From positions 930,001 to 994,000 of the forward strand of contig CM077832.1 of the NCBI GenBank assembly GCA_039720395.1: DNA of 64,000 nt, in the 5' to 3' direction. This stretch comes from Liquidambar formosana. Its lineage: Eukaryota > Streptophyta > Magnoliopsida > Saxifragales > Altingiaceae. Under the pieces are notes generated by a model that saw nothing but the letters and a program-made list of their open reading frames with translations, ran no database searches and was not told where the DNA came from. The translations under genes were made by a program, and so were the position numbers. This document shows, piece by piece, positions 35,663-46,466 of this stretch. The first letter of the stretch is position 1, and every line of letters begins with the position of its first letter.

Positions 35663-36552
35663 GGGAACGGCTATTATAACCCCCCAAATTGATAAGTTGC
35701 CCCCATATTTTTTAATTAAAAAAATTATTATACAAAATTACCAAAAAGGGCTTAAGTACCTCCCACCCGTCCCCTCTCTCACAAGTCTGGCAACTCTTTC
35801 CGGCACCCCACCCCATTGGCGATGGTGAGGCAACAGCGACGGCAGCCCTCTTCTTCCTTCCTCCTCTTCCTTCTTCTTCTCTTCTTCTTCTAGTAGAACC
35901 CCAATATGGCATCTTTTTTTTTTTTTTTTTTTTTTTTTTGTTTCTTTCCTTCCCAGAACCCCTCTCCCACACCCCTCTCTCGTCGGCAGCCCTCCCTTCC
36001 GTCGGAACCCTCTTCTTCCTTCCTCCTCTTCCCTCTTCCTTCTTCTTCTCTTCTTCTTTTTTTTTTTCTTTCCTTTTCTTTTCCTCTTCCTTCCCGTCGG
36101 CAGCCTTTTTTTTTTTTTTTTTTCTTTTCTTTCTCTTCCCTCCCGTCGCCAGAAAAAATAGAGGTTTTGAAAAAAAAACCTCCATCACCGGAAAACACAC
36201 ATATTTGACTAGCAGAGGAAAAAAAGAAAGAAAGAAAGAAAGAAAGAAAGAAGAGGAAGAACCTCCCTTGCACAAATCTGACCAGTAGAAGAAAAAAAAA
36301 AAAGAAAGAAAGAAGAGGAGAAGAGGAAGAAGGGGTGCTTGTGCTCGCTGTCACCGTCGCCGTTGCCCTTCCTCACCGATCGTCGCCCTTCCTCGTTGGG
36401 AGTGGGGTGGGTGAGAGGGATGGGTGAGAAGGTTTAGGGTTTATTTAGAAGGGGGTATTTTAGTCTTTAAGAGGGGTGGGTATATAAATTGGGAGGGGGT
36501 GAGGAAATTAGGGGGGGAACTTATACCTTTGGGGGGTTGCAATAGCCGCTCC
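35663..36552. mobile_element. Mutator-like non-autonomous element with perfect 10-bp target duplication
   Basis: TTCTGTGATT occurs exactly at 35653-35662 and 36553-36562. Between them the termini are inverted: left ACGGCTATTATAACCCCCCA against right (reverse complement) GCGGCTATTGCAACCCCCCA, continuing as (A)TAAGTT(G/C)CCCCC. Total 890 bp. The interior is strongly strand-biased, with CTT/TTC-rich tracts (35860-36130) and a GAAA-rich stretch (36215-36325). The long reading frames there are low-complexity artefacts. A 9-11 bp duplication with long termini is the hallmark of Mutator-like elements. No transposase present. Confidence 0.85.
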
Positions 36553-36598
36553 TTCTGTGATTCCTTTGCTTCAACAATTGTAGATTGAAGTTCTATTA

Positions 36599-37010
36599 GG
36601 GGCCTCTATTGGCACCCCAAGACTTGTTTTTCATCCCCCACTAATTTTATATTTTAAAGTTTTATAAGAAATATAAAAGATTTTCATGAAAATTGATCAC
36701 GAGGTCTCTTAAAAAACAAACTTTGTAGAAGAAAGTTTTTCTAAAATACTTACCTAAAAAAAAAAAAAGGTTTTTTCAAAATCTAAGGTTTAAATGGACT
36801 ATTTAGCCATTTATAAAATAGACTGTAAATGGTCAAAAAAATCTACTTAAACGATAGATTTCGAAATTTTTTTTCTTCATAAAGTTATTCAAAATTATGT
36901 TTTCAGTGTGATCGGTTTTTATAATTTTGTTAATATTTTTCATAAAACTTTGAAATATAACATTTTGTGGGGATGAAGAACAGTCCTGGGGTGCCAATAG
37001 AGGCCCCCAA
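36599..37010. mobile_element. Related MULE-like MITE just upstream of TIM8
   Basis: Inverted termini GGGGCCTCTATTGGCACCCC (left) and its near-exact counterpart at the right continue as AAGACTTGTTTTTCATCCCC against AGGACTGTTCTTCATCCCCA. Flanks TTCTATTA (36591-36598) and TTCTATTT (37011-37018) look like an 8-bp duplication with one mismatch. Inner blocks (TTTAAATGGACTATTTAGCCATTTATAA, split by the centre; TTAAACGATAGATTTCGAAA) match the element at 23711. Its right end is 139 bp from the TIM8 ATG. Confidence 0.75.
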
Positions 37011-37115
37011 TTCTATTTCAAACCGGGTGGTCAAGGCGGCCGGGTCTAAGCTCCTAATATGGCACGCCGTGCGTCCTTGTGAAACACAAAAGGGGTCTTA
37101 TACGCTATATTGTTC

Positions 37116-37129
37116 GGGTTTAGGGTTTT
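37116..37129 (+). promoter_or_regulatory. Telo-box in TIM8 promoter/leader
   Basis: GGGTTTAGGGTTTT lies 21 bp before the ATG at 37150. The reverse complement contains AAACCCTAAACCC, the telo-box typical of plant genes for translation and mitochondrial biogenesis, usually close to the transcription start. Confidence 0.55.
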
Positions 37130-37149
37130 GCAGAGGTCAGACCACTTCC

Positions 37150-39879
37150 ATGGATCCTTCGCATCTCCAGTCCGCCGAGTTGCAGCAGTTACTCGATGTA
37201 AGATTCTTTGCTCCACCACTTTAATTTCCTTTTACTTTAGTCTTTACGTGTGCATATATAGAAACCAAAACACCTTGTAAAAACAGAATTTGGTGTGAAA
37301 ATTTTTATTTTTAAAATCAAATTAAGAGCAGCGGAATGAATTGACTTTTAAAACTCATGCACTCCCCGTGTACATGGGTTTCAGCCCTTCTCTTTGAGCA
37401 ATGAATTTAGCTTTAAAAAAAAGAAAAAAAGAGAGCAGTATTTAAAGAACCTGTTTTGTTGATGGGAGCCCAATATTTGGGAAGCTTAAGTTCATGATTT
37501 GACTGGAACATTGATGTTATTAATGGCATCTCTAAGCACACCCAAGCAGAGGATCCTAACTTGACCTCCATCTCTAATGGCTAATTTATTCCTTTAACCA
37601 AAATGGTAGTGTGTGTATTAAGTTTTACGGAGTACTTATTTTGGTCAAATATTTGAAATGTATGCATGGGTGCTTGAAAATAGTATTATATGACTAGAAC
37701 TGATTTCAATGCGGCTCTGCATAGATTTTTGCTTAAGAAACAAACCCTTTTGTTCGATTCGCTTTTGGGGCTGGTAGCTGCTTATTGTATGCCTAAATTT
37801 GGGAGCTAGGATTTGTGATCCATAAAAAGTTACATATGGGTTTATTGATTTGTGTTTGCGAGTGTGTGTTACGTTATTCTTGAATGCTTGGTCATAAAAA
37901 TGTCAAGTTTTTTTCCCACAAGAAATTCATAATTCAGAATGTGACTGTAATTTATAAGCAATTATATATGGTTGGTGTTTCAGATATTTAAAATGATAAG
38001 AAGGTTGCTTGTCCAGAATTTTGTGTGTTTCTTGTTAGTGTTCTCTTGGAACTTGGGCGCAGTTTCTTTTTTCATACAACGGTAGATTTATGGTTTCTTG
38101 CAATGGCTTTCGAAGCAAGATCCCAAGTATAATGATTTTTCCCTTTGTTTTGTTGACATACTAAATTCTGATGTGGATGAAATTTGGATTATAAGAAGGT
38201 AGAAATTTGTGGTAACCTTAAGACATCCAGAAGTTCATATCCTCAGTCCATAATGTTTGGAAGTCCCGCATCCCACATCGTTTAAATATTGAGTTTGATA
38301 TGGCTTCATATACCTATTTGTGCCCTCCACTTAATAGCTTAGGGTTTAGGTTGGAAACTTAACATGGTATTAGAGCTTGTTGTTCTTGGGCTCGTTTTGT
38401 CTACGATATAGGTCTGTTCTTGTCTTGTTAGGCTTGCATGTGAGGGAGAATTTTGGAAAGCCCCACATTACACATCCCACATCATCTAAATATTGAGTTT
38501 GATATGATTTCATATTCCTATTTGGGACCTCCACTTAGTAGCTTAGGTTTTTAGGTTGGAAACTTAACAAATAACATCTCTTGATGGAGAGTGTGATTTG
38601 GTTTTTGGTTTTAGGTGGACTGATTTTTGTAACTCCTCATCAATGTGGTCAATGCATTATCTGGGCATTGAATGTCCCTTATGCAATGTTACACTTGAGC
38701 AATTCCTAAATGACTGAAAAAAATAAAATTCACATTCCTTAGTTATTTACTACAGGAAATCTTACAGGGAGAAATTTAATATGGCTGGATTTCTGAAATA
38801 TGTGCACTGTATCTCAACTTCTTCTGCCCTTTGGCACTTATTTAAGGTCAGAAATATATCACAAATTATAAGTAGCTTTATTTATTTTATTTTATATATC
38901 ACAATAAAATGGTTTTCTATTATAGCTATCGTTTCTTTTTAGAATGGGATGCTAAAATATGAATTTACATAGGCGAGTTTAGAGATCATGCATTTTGTAA
39001 TTGAGTGTAAACTTTTGAACCCAAGTGTTGACTAAGAGCTCTCTAGTAGCTCCTTGCCATCATCACCTACATAAGCCTTGGTGTGAGAGCTAGTGGAACT
39101 AGCTTGGCAATGCGGTGGCCTTTGTCATTGCTCAATAATGATTTCATGCTTCTATTGAACGGAAATTTAAGCATCAATATTGTTACAATAGGAAATGGCA
39201 AAATCACGCATTTGGCTGACAGATAATGGTGAAAGATAATCGTTGAAGGCTCTCATTTTGTTATGGCATCATCTGGTTTGGTTGAATTTTGTTCTCAACT
39301 ATCATCCATGTGATGTGACCTCATTGGATGGCATTGTCATCTTCTTACATTTGCACCACCTATATGCTTTTTCATCTTATTGAATTTCTATTATGTACAA
39401 GCAAGAGTCTTTACAAACCTTATAGCCACTAAAGCTTAGGAATAGAACTCTTGGCTCAATTGTTCGACGTTTCACCACACCTTATCTAATTAGTAATAAG
39501 GGAGCTTGAAAGCAACAAGTATTTTGATGATATAGCATATGGATTGCGACTACAATCAAGTGAAAATATTGAAACTTTTGTTTATGACAGTTAATTTTTT
39601 TTCTCTAGTTCAGAAGACTTATTTGCATACTATTTTGTAGTTCTGAATTATCCTGAACCTTTTTTTCCCCCCTTGATGGTGTCTATGCAGCAAGAAAAGA
39701 AGAAAGCCATGCTTAATGAATTGGTTTCAAAGGTTACAAAAGAATGCTGGGACAAATGCATCACTGATACCCCTGGAAGCAAGTTCAGCTCCAGTGAATC
39801 GGCTTGCCTTTCTAACTGTGCTCGGAGGTATATGGACATGAGCATAATTATCATGAAGCGCTTTCAGTCCATGCATTAG
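37150..39879 (+). CDS. TIM8: TIM8, small Tim chaperone, 78 aa
   Basis: Exon 1 is 37150-37197 (16 codons, MDPSHLQSAELQQLLD) and exon 2 is 39691-39879, with donor GTAAGA, acceptor TATGCAG and phase 0. The protein carries the twin CX3C motif (CWDKC ... CLSNC) that forms two disulfides in the Tim10/DDP family, and ends RRYMDMSIIIMKRFQSMH. TIM8 partners TIM13 in the mitochondrial intermembrane space to escort hydrophobic precursors to the inner membrane. Length and sequence closely match Arabidopsis TIM8 (77 aa). No cleavable presequence is expected; import uses the Cys motifs. The 2.49-kb intron carries two LTR fragments. Two MULE-like elements lie immediately upstream, so the native promoter is confined to about 140 bp or includes transposon sequence. 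Confidence 0.95.
38254..38569 (+). mobile_element. Two LTR-retrotransposon fragments with primer-binding-like site, in the TIM8 intron
   Basis: Two direct copies, 38254-38364 and 38439-38569, share GTTTAAATATTGAGTTTGATA-like sequence, TATTTG(T/G)G, CCTCCACTTA, AGCTTAGG and AGGTTGGAAACTTAACA. The first copy is followed at once by TGGTATTAGAGC (38365-38376), one change from the initiator-Met-tRNA primer site TGGTATCAGAGC of Copia-type elements. The second starts TGTGAGGGAGAATTTTGG, a typical 5' LTR start. No internal coding region lies between them, so they are remnants. Confidence 0.7.
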
Positions 39880-42037
39880 GTTGTAAAAGTATTGCCCAGG
39901 TATCCTAGTTAATACATCTGGCCATATCCCTACTTTGCTTAGCTCTTGATACAAATGTTTCTTTTTTTGTGTCCGGGATATGTGAGTCACTATATTTAAT
40001 TTTATCAGGTTACAAGTTGTTTTGCATGTGATGAGCAGTTGAGCACATTATCCTGACATTTTTGAATCTCAAGTGAATGGAATATCAGTAAGTTGTTGTA
40101 ATCTTCATTAAAATACAGTGCATCTTAAGTGAATGGAATATCAATTCCCCTAGTAATCTACATTTGATTGAGGTTGTATCACTGAAGGTGTTAGCATCAA
40201 GCCTCTATTTATGGTAATGTGTGTTTATCAGACTTTTCATGGGAAAGCTTGTTATGGAATAATTTAGAAAGAAATTTTTTTTTGCTCTGTTTTGGTTTGT
40301 ACTGTACTCTTGTCGGCTATGGGACTACATTGGTATTGGCCATTATCTCTTCTTCCCCAAGAGACAATTAGCAAGTTTAGTGCTCATTTGGGTTGCTTCA
40401 AGAAAGTGCATAAGCTTGTGTGTTGCTTGGTTCATAGGAAAAAGGATCATCCCACCTTAATTTGATCATAAAAGAAATGAAACCCAGAATCTTGTAACAG
40501 GTTGAGATTTTCTTCTTCTCTCTTCAATTCTCTCGGCAATCAGTTTGACAAAGGCTGTTGGACCATCTGTTTTAGTATCTTTTTGTGCCTATGTTTTTGA
40601 AAGGTTTGTCATCGTGCTCTACCTTATTTGATCATCTTTTCTTTCATCTCGGGATCAGCTGAACTGAGACAGGTTTTGTTATCATGACTAATGATCACAT
40701 GGACTAAGCTCCATGGTGAAGTTCTGAACTCTTGATTTACTTAAAACCCATTATCAAAACAACACTAGTAATGGATGTTGAATGGTGTGAGACTCTCTGC
40801 TCGGTACACCTTAGAATTTTACTGACTAATTAATACGTAACAACTGGACAGTGACCTCAGAATTTTACTGACTAATTAATATGTAACAACTAAAAAACTG
40901 TCCCTCACACCCCCACCTCCCCAAAAAAAAAAAAAAAAAAAAAGAAAAAAAAAGAAAAAAGAAAACATATTGAACCTCTTGACGAGAGGGATCAAATTTA
41001 GTCTTACTTGTGTATCCCCACGACATGGGTATTACGCTGTTGTGAGAGATTTGGAAAACAAAAACCAAATTTGGTTCAGAGAGCAAAATCCTATATGTGA
41101 GGAGAGAGAGTTGGAAAACCAAACCAAATTTGATTCGGATAGCAAAATCCTAAATCAGTTACCTCCACATCCATTATTAAGTATACACGCAAAACGTCTC
41201 GTGAAATTTGTTGTCTTGGGCTGGCCCTTGAAGGGGCCCTTTGGGACTCATAAAGTTGACTTATGGAGTGGACTGCATCGCATCAGCCCTACTTGCAGAG
41301 AATCGTGTACATCAGCGAGCTGTCAAGCTCGACAGTAAGTAAATTCAATGGACCTCCATTAACTTCACAGTCTGATCATCATCCTGAGGTGGGGTTGCAC
41401 CCTAATCTTTATCTTTATGTTATCTACCATCACTTTACCATTAGTAGCCCTGTAAGCTTCCTAGCTGGGTCAGCTCAGTATTTTCTTAACAGAGGATTCT
41501 TTGACAGTGAATTGCTTGATTGTATACGTTGAGAAAACAGTTTTCTATTCTCAAATTCACCCAGAATAAAAAAATAAAAAAAAAATTTAAAAAATGTAGA
41601 AAAAAAGGTTCGGACATTCTTAATAATTTGTTTTTGTTTTATGTTTTTTGAAAACAACTTGTTATTTTGAATTTTTTTTTTTTTTTTTTTTTACTATTTT
41701 TAATGATGCGTATCCCAGAACAATTTTTAGATTTCACCAGTCGCAACCAGACATGACCTTTACAATTTTTTTTCCCAGTCCCTCCAAGCATGTAGGCACA
41801 TATGTACCCAATATGACTCCCTTGTAACGGCTACTTGTCATTCAAAACACTTTCAATATTTCCAAAAGCATCACCCCCGTTTTCACTTGCACTTTTGACT
41901 ATTTACGGTTGTTAGGGATAGAGTAAACAAATTCAGAAGAAAAAAAAAATTCATAACAAAATGTTTTTGGAAAATGGAGTATAACAAAGAAGAGGAAGAA
42001 GATGGGAGAAGAATCGAGAAAAGAAAGACAACTTTCT

Positions 42038-42072
<35 letters not shown>

Positions 42073-42339
42073 AACAGGAGGCATTAATGGTGAAGACAAG
42101 GCCATTAATTTTTCTGACGGTAACTTAATGGCTAGCGTTTATCGCTGCCATTGTCTGTTCGTCCTACAGACTGCCCTTCATTGATACCCCATCTGCCCCG
42201 AGAAATCTCCATCTGCCCCTCTCTCGCCTCGCTTATCCCTGCAACCCACTCCCCCAGATTTCAATTAATGCTCTCTCCCTCTCTCTCTCTCTGCAGTAAA
42301 TGCGTGTTGTGAATTGTGATACATGTCAAGGTAAACACA
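39880..42339. other. Intergenic, 3' flank of TIM8
   Basis: 39880-40300 is probably the TIM8 3' UTR and downstream flank, with a doubled AAGTGAATGGAATATCA (near 40073 and 40127). A 31-bp direct duplication AGAATTTTACTGACTAATTA... lies at about 40812 and 40858. (CT)n tracts lie at 42041-42069 and 42273-42292. No gene is supported. Confidence 0.45.
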
Positions 42340-43330
42340 TCTATATCTATATATATCTATATATAATAATATATAACGGAAGAATGGTTCTTGTAGATGC
42401 CACGTGTTAATTTATAATTTTTTTTTTAAATCACATGGTGAATATGTGAGCAGCCAGAGAAAATGATAAAAATTATATTTTAGTGATCACTTTCTAATCT
42501 AATACAAAGAAAAAAATAAAATATATATCTATCAACTTATTACAAAATAGAGTCATTAAAAAGTAATTTTTCCAAATAAAAAGTTACTTTCTAACGACTT
42601 TTAGAGAAATTACATTTTAGTGATCATTTTCCAACTTAATAACAAAAAAAAAAATTATTCTCTAACTTTTCTAATAAACATGCTTCAAAAGGACTACTAA
42701 TGTTTCATGTTTGGTATTAAAGTTGATAAGTGATCACCAAAAAATAAATTCTCTAACTTTTCTATTTTTTTGATTTTCACTACTCCTTTTCACCCGGTAT
42801 AAATAAGTTGACACTTTGAATGTACATTGCATATCTTTTTGTTTTTATGTGAAAAAATCGAAAAACCTACACTGTATAATATTCAACCCAAACTTAATAG
42901 ACTATACTATATTTCTTCATTTTCTTTATAGAGAATTCATCTTATCTCCAAAAAATTGAACGTATAAAAACTATAAATAATTATAATAAAAAAGAAAGAC
43001 AAATAAAGACATTGATGACTAAAAAAAAAAATGCGACACACCAGAATATGTATTAACATATTAAATTACTTACAAAACTATAAAAATGCTTAAAAAATTA
43101 TAAATATACATTTTTGCCAAAAAAAGGATATCTCAAACCATTAAACTCAAACTAATCCTCATGATGCACAAACCACTCACAAATCCATACATTCGATAAT
43201 GAAAGAGCAAAAACACAAACTCAAGACAACTGCGGTTTTTTATCATTTAACCAATCAAGTGTGTATTATATATATAATTTATATTTTCACAATATTTATT
43301 TTTATAAACCTCACCAGTGTTATAAACTAG
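42340..43330 (+). mobile_element. Decayed Helitron related to 46467-48141
   Basis: Starts TCTATATCTATATATATC at 42340 and shares long colinear blocks with the Helitron at 46467: the GCCACGTGT start block, TTTTAGTGATCA, CTATCAACTT, TTTCATGTTTGGTATTAA, AGTGATCACCAAAAAATAAA, TTTTCAC(C/G)CGGTATAA and TTCAACCCAAA(C/T)TTA. The 3' end is unclear: ACTAGT at about 43327 is a candidate but lacks the GC hairpin. No Rep/helicase coding. Confidence 0.6.
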
Positions 43331-43619
43331 TATTATTATACAGCATGCCAGTTTATCCAAAAAAAAAAAAAAAAAACAAAAAAACATATATTATTATATT
43401 TATACGAAGTAGTATTTATAATATTTTGCAAAATTCCATCACAGGAAGTGATAAATAAAATAAAAATTAAAATAAACAGTACCCAAGACCCATGAAACAA
43501 AATCATGGTTTTTTAAGGACAAAAAAGACACAAGCCTAGGGACAACCCATGAAGTAAAACCTGCAGAAAATGATACTTATGGGTCTAATTTAGAGTTTAT
43601 CGATATATTAGTTCTTTCT
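43331..43619. other. Spacer between Helitron relic and DRB stop
   Basis: A-rich spacer; no feature beyond the probable 3' UTR of the DRB gene near 43560-43619. Confidence 0.4.
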
Positions 43620-45275
43620 TCATAACTGTAGCTTGTTGAACTTTGAGCTGGTTGATGAGACCTCTGCTCCTGTATGTGTGGGGACCGAAGAAGTAGAAGA
43701 AGAAGAAGAAGCACCTAAAGCTGATGATGAAGTTTCTCCCATTGTTGGATGGTTTGATGGTTGGGTTCTCAATGGTGCTGGTGGTGCTGCACAAACTGGG
43801 ATCACCGATCGGATTTGAACCGCAGGGGCAATTCTATGTGGGTGGAACCCTCCAGTGTACTTGGGTCTGGCCATATGGGTAGCAGAGTGTGGCTTCATGG
43901 AAGTTGCAGCCATTGGAGATAAAGTTGGAGATCCAAAAAGCCTGGCTCTTATGTAGGTCTGTTCATGTTGGGTAGTGTCATTAAGCAAAGTACTTTTGAG
44001 CTCCCCAAAATTGAGCAGTGGAAATGGCCTGTACAATGAACTTTCCCTGTACACATTACTCGAATTTGAATTGCTAGGACCCTCCTTTTCAATGGTCTTC
44101 TTGATGATATCAGGTTTTTCACCAAGCCACTCTTCCTCATCCCTTTGATGGTCTTCCAGTGGAGGTGGCACCTCTTCTGTTTTAAGTTCTGATATAACCT
44201 TCATTTGTTCTTGGATAAGCCTGTTTGATTGGTAGAGAGATGGACTGTCCCTAGATGAAGTTGGTGCTAAGATTTTTGAAGTCGTTCGAGGTGGAGGTGG
44301 AGGAAGAAGAGTTAGAAAGCTGTTTTGTTTTTGTGTTGGTGAATCCATAAGCAAATCCATAGGGCTCCATTGATGAAACTGCAGAGAGTAATTGGAGGTG
44401 GAGGAAGAAGCTGAACTGTTGTCTCTGTAACCCTTCACCATTCTTCTTCTTGCTCTATTTTGATCTCCCTTTCTTACCTGTTTGCTTTCATCTTTGTGTC
44501 TGAAATTTGAAAGAATCCTTGACACAACCATTTGATCCTCTTCTTCACGAGTATCTGTTTCCTTACTCATCATAGATAATAAACCCAAGTCTGGCACTGC
44601 ACAAACAAAAGAAACACGTATTGAGCATGCTGAAAACCAAGTAGCATATATAGTGAGAAAAGTATTATAGGGAAAAAGTTAGAATTTACTTCTTTTCAAA
44701 TCAGACCAGGCTGCAATTGCAGCATTCTTCTCAGCTTGTTTCTTTGTCTTGGCTGACACCCCTGTGAAATTCATACCAGCAATCTTTACAGTACAAGTGA
44801 AAACTGGAAGATGGCCAGGACCGGATCTCACTGTGGTGTAAACTGGGAGGTTCAAGCCAGCTCTGTGAGCAGTTTCTTGAAGGAGGTTTTTGTACACTCC
44901 AGTCTCATCCTTCGCAGCAAACAAGAGAAGAAAGGAAGATAAATGGGCATTCTTTAATCTTCCAAAAGAAAACTTGATGAAACTAATCAAAATCTAACGG
45001 GTTTTGTTTGTAAATGATCTGGAACTTACAAGAACTCTTGCAGTTAGAGACCTTGAAGGACCCCTTGTGGATAAGACATTGAGAGCTACTTCAGCAGCTG
45101 CATGCTCTGCCTGTCTTAAAGTGGAACAGTAGTTGGGGCTTGCAAAGATCTCACCATTAAAGTTGACAGAAGCTTTGAATCTAGGTGCATGATCAGGTCC
45201 TTCTCTGATGCAGGCATAAGAAGGTAGGTTGAAACAACTTCTCTGTGCAAGTTCTTGCAGCTGATTCTTAAACAT
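43620..45275 (-). CDS. Double-stranded RNA-binding protein, DRB2/3/5 type, 480 aa
   Basis: Three coding exons: 45030-45275, 44690-44909 and 43620-44596. dsRBM1 (residues 1-70) reads MFKNQLQELAQRSCFNLPSY ... FNGEIF ... RQAEHAAAEVAL. dsRBM2 (about 83-150) reads DETGVYKNLLQET ... KKQAEKNAAIAAW. Both keep the helix-beta-helix order and the KKQAEKNAA RNA-contact helix. This matches plant DRB2/DRB3/DRB5, cofactors of Dicer-like proteins in small-RNA biogenesis and antiviral responses. The 325-residue C-terminal exon is Ser/Pro-rich and disordered, with HPHRIAPAVQIRSVIPVCA near the end, a motif shared by this clade. The start at 45275 assumes a 5' UTR intron (45278-45504, donor GTGAGT, acceptor GGCAG). 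Without that splice, an in-frame ATG at 45284 would add MAD. Confidence 0.93.
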
Positions 45276-45528
45276 ATCTGCCATGATCAAAACACCCATC
45301 AATAATAACCCACCGATCAAAAACTACATGAGCCCATTTCAATCCCATCACCCTTAAATGAGAAGGAAAGAGAGATAGAGCAGTATAATGACAATACAGG
45401 GAGAAACCTATCATCTCAGAAGCCCAAAAATAGCTGTTTTCTTAAGGAAGACTGAAGAAAATGAACTCAACTACAGAAAACTGAGATAGAGTCAAGGAAC
45501 TCACCTACTTCACCTGATTTTCTCACTC

Positions 45529-45534
45529 CTACAT
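45529..45534 (-). promoter_or_regulatory. AUG-stop element in the probable DRB leader
   Basis: On the - strand the probable non-coding first exon contains ATGTAG, a start codon followed at once by a stop, 24 nt before the 5' UTR donor. Further upstream, ATGATG at about 45574-45569 is in the same frame and would make a 15-codon uORF ending here, if transcription starts that far up. A TATAAA-like box at about 45576-45583 suggests it may not. Confidence 0.35.
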
Positions 45535-46466
45535 TGGCTTGGGAGTCTTGTCTCTCCAAAGAAAAGCATACATCATAGTTTATATCTTTCTGTAAAAGAA
45601 GCGAAGAGAGGAAGAAATGGATGGTGACTGAGTGAAGTGAAAAATGTCAATTTGGAGCTTTAAGTTAGAGATTTGGGTCCAGAGATTTTTGATCTTTTTA
45701 CCTCTCTTTTTTAACCAGCAGGAAAAAATTGCCTTCCATGGCAGGTTTTTTCACTCTTTCCCAATACAGCACAATTTTCAAGCAATGAGAAGCCAAAAAC
45801 CAGACACTCTGATCCGTGGCCCGTAGGGGTAGTTGTGGCATTTTGTTTAAGTTTAGGTTGAGTTAATTTACGGAAACATCCCTCCGACGTCTGAATATGA
45901 CACTAATATCCCCAATTTTGAACTCTCTAGAGTCTAGATGTAATAATAACACTGGCTTGATTCCAGTTAAGCTCTTGCGTTGACTGGACAGTTTATCTCC
46001 CTCCGTTGACCTTCTGATATTTGTCATAACTTTTGGGTGACAATCAGATGAGGCCAAGCATACGTAAGCTAGAGGTCGTGTCATGAGTGGTTCGGCTGAA
46101 GATAAGAAGCCTTGCTTTCCTCCTCTGTTTATATAAGCCAATTGGCCATAGACACGTGCCCCGAGTTGAAAAGGCTTGCTCCCATAACTATGTAGCCACT
46201 CTACCCTTTCGGTGAGAGTTTGAAATTGATTCATAACTTCACCCAATACGGTAATACACTATAATACAATTTACTGAGGCCAAAACGTTTCACAGCCCAT
46301 AACCGTGTGTTGCCCTTTTTGAGTAAACCTACGGTTGAAGGCATAGAGAGGGTGAGAGCAGTGTAATGTGCTTTAGATAGGGCTGTAAAATAAACTTTGC
46401 TAGTAGCTCATAAGAAATCAGTTTGAATTCACTTTGAGATAAATGAGTCAAAATACAAACCACTTA
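45535..46466. other. Upstream region of DRB, with a promoter-like triad at 46128-46158
   Basis: On the - strand a CACGTG G-box (46153-46158), a palindromic CCAATTGG (46138-46145) and a TTATATAAA TATA-like box (46128-46136) follow in the usual order. This would fit a promoter firing leftward, but no gene start is recognisable until DRB. The 127-codon - strand ORF here (45863-46246) matches no family I know. Confidence 0.35.

Noticed and set aside
35712..36354. Long Lys/Glu-rich and Ser/Phe-rich ORFs on both strands (up to 187 codons)
   Set aside because: They are translations of CTT/GAA simple repeats within the MULE-type element and carry no domain.
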